Part shown: positions 5,651 through 5,804 of the stretch, in pieces
Layout: the number at the start of each line of letters is the position of its first letter
Numbering within the stretch: position 1 is the first letter of the stretch
Origin: Bacteroidota bacterium
GTDB taxonomy: Bacteria; Bacteroidota; Bacteroidia; B-17B0; B-17BO
Reading direction: 5' to 3'
Assembly (NCBI GenBank): GCA_947462425.1
Contig: CANHPI010000194.1
Location: forward strand, 1-5,804
Length of the DNA: 5,804 nucleotides
Translations under genes and position numbers: made by a program
The notes under the pieces: generated by a model
The model's database searches: none
What the model was told of the DNA's origin: nothing
The model's input: only the letters and a program-made list of their open reading frames with translations

Positions 5651-5804
5651 ATGAAAAAAAATAAAAACATAAAAGCTCTTGCTCTAGCGATGCTATTGCC
5701 AGTAGCAGGTTTTTGTCAAGAACAAACCGTAAAAGAAACTTCAACTTATTTCTCGAATGTTTTATTCATCACTTTATTAGCTACAGCTATTGTTTTAGCA
5801 ATTG
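5651..5804 (+). CDS. ccoP: CcoP, cbb3 oxidase diheme cytochrome c subunit, N-terminal part
   Basis: Only 51 residues are visible before the right edge. They comprise a signal-peptide-like start (MKKNKNIKALALAMLLPVAGFCQ, positively charged then hydrophobic, with probable cleavage near residue 22 or 23), a short polar stretch, and the start of a membrane helix from about residue 36 (LFITLLATAIVLAI). Bacteroidota CcoP proteins often begin with such a signal peptide plus helix, followed by the two c-type heme domains that accept electrons and pass them to CcoO. Those heme motifs lie outside the window, so the call rests on the N-terminal pattern and on the position after ccoNO and ccoQ. The ATG at 5651 is preceded by ATAAATATCTACTT, the end of the tandem repeat, with no Shine-Dalgarno sequence. 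Confidence 0.78.
   Translation, partial: MKKNKNIKALALAMLLPVAGFCQEQTVKETSTYFSNVLFITLLATAIVLAI

Noticed and set aside
5574..5654. A 26-codon frame in repeat copy 2 whose TGA overlaps the ccoP ATG (ATGA)
   Set aside because: The same frame in copy 1 stops after five codons, so the peptide is not conserved between copies. The overlap is probably chance, although coupling to ccoP cannot be ruled out.
5651..5722. Lipoprotein signal at Cys22 of CcoP
   Set aside because: The residues before the cysteine (A-G-F-C) do not fit a lipobox, because position -1 is phenylalanine. An ordinary signal peptide or N-terminal membrane anchor is more likely.

Overview
The window is AT-rich, uses A-rich translation starts without clear Shine-Dalgarno sequences, and carries TAnnTTTG-type promoter elements. 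Together with the protein sequences, above all a fused CcoN-CcoO oxidase subunit, this points to a member of the Bacteroidota. I cannot name a genus. All genes read on the + strand.

Layout: (1) The 3' end of a DUF1003-type membrane protein gene (1-214). (2) A 265-base gap with a weak hairpin and, at its right end, two tandem FNR/CRP-like palindromes and a TAnnTTTG element placed directly against the GTG start of ccoI. (3) ccoI (480-2933), a copper-transporting P1B-ATPase. (4) A second promoter of nearly the same design (two palindromes 22 bp apart, then TAATTTTG), nested in the last codons of ccoI and the short gap after it. (5) ccoS (2968-3183), overlapped by ccoNO (3155-5281), which encodes one polypeptide joining the heme-copper catalytic subunit CcoN to the monoheme cytochrome c subunit CcoO. 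(6) A small ccoQ (5305-5472). (7) A 178-base spacer made of two imperfect tandem copies of an 83-88 bp unit, each with a conserved inverted repeat. (8) The start of ccoP (5651 to window end), with a signal peptide.

The genes form one functional module: assembly and structure of the high-affinity cbb3-type cytochrome c oxidase used for microaerobic respiration. CcoI moves copper out of the cytoplasm for the CuB site, CcoS is an assembly factor, and CcoNO, CcoQ and CcoP are the enzyme subunits. The paired FNR/CRP-like sites suggest that ccoI and ccoSNOQP are induced together by an oxygen- or redox-responsive Crp/Fnr regulator from two promoters of matching geometry, both giving transcripts with almost no leader.

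I found no wholly novel system here. The less ordinary features are the duplicated promoter design, the probable leaderless GTG start of ccoI, and the tandem structured repeat between ccoQ and ccoP.
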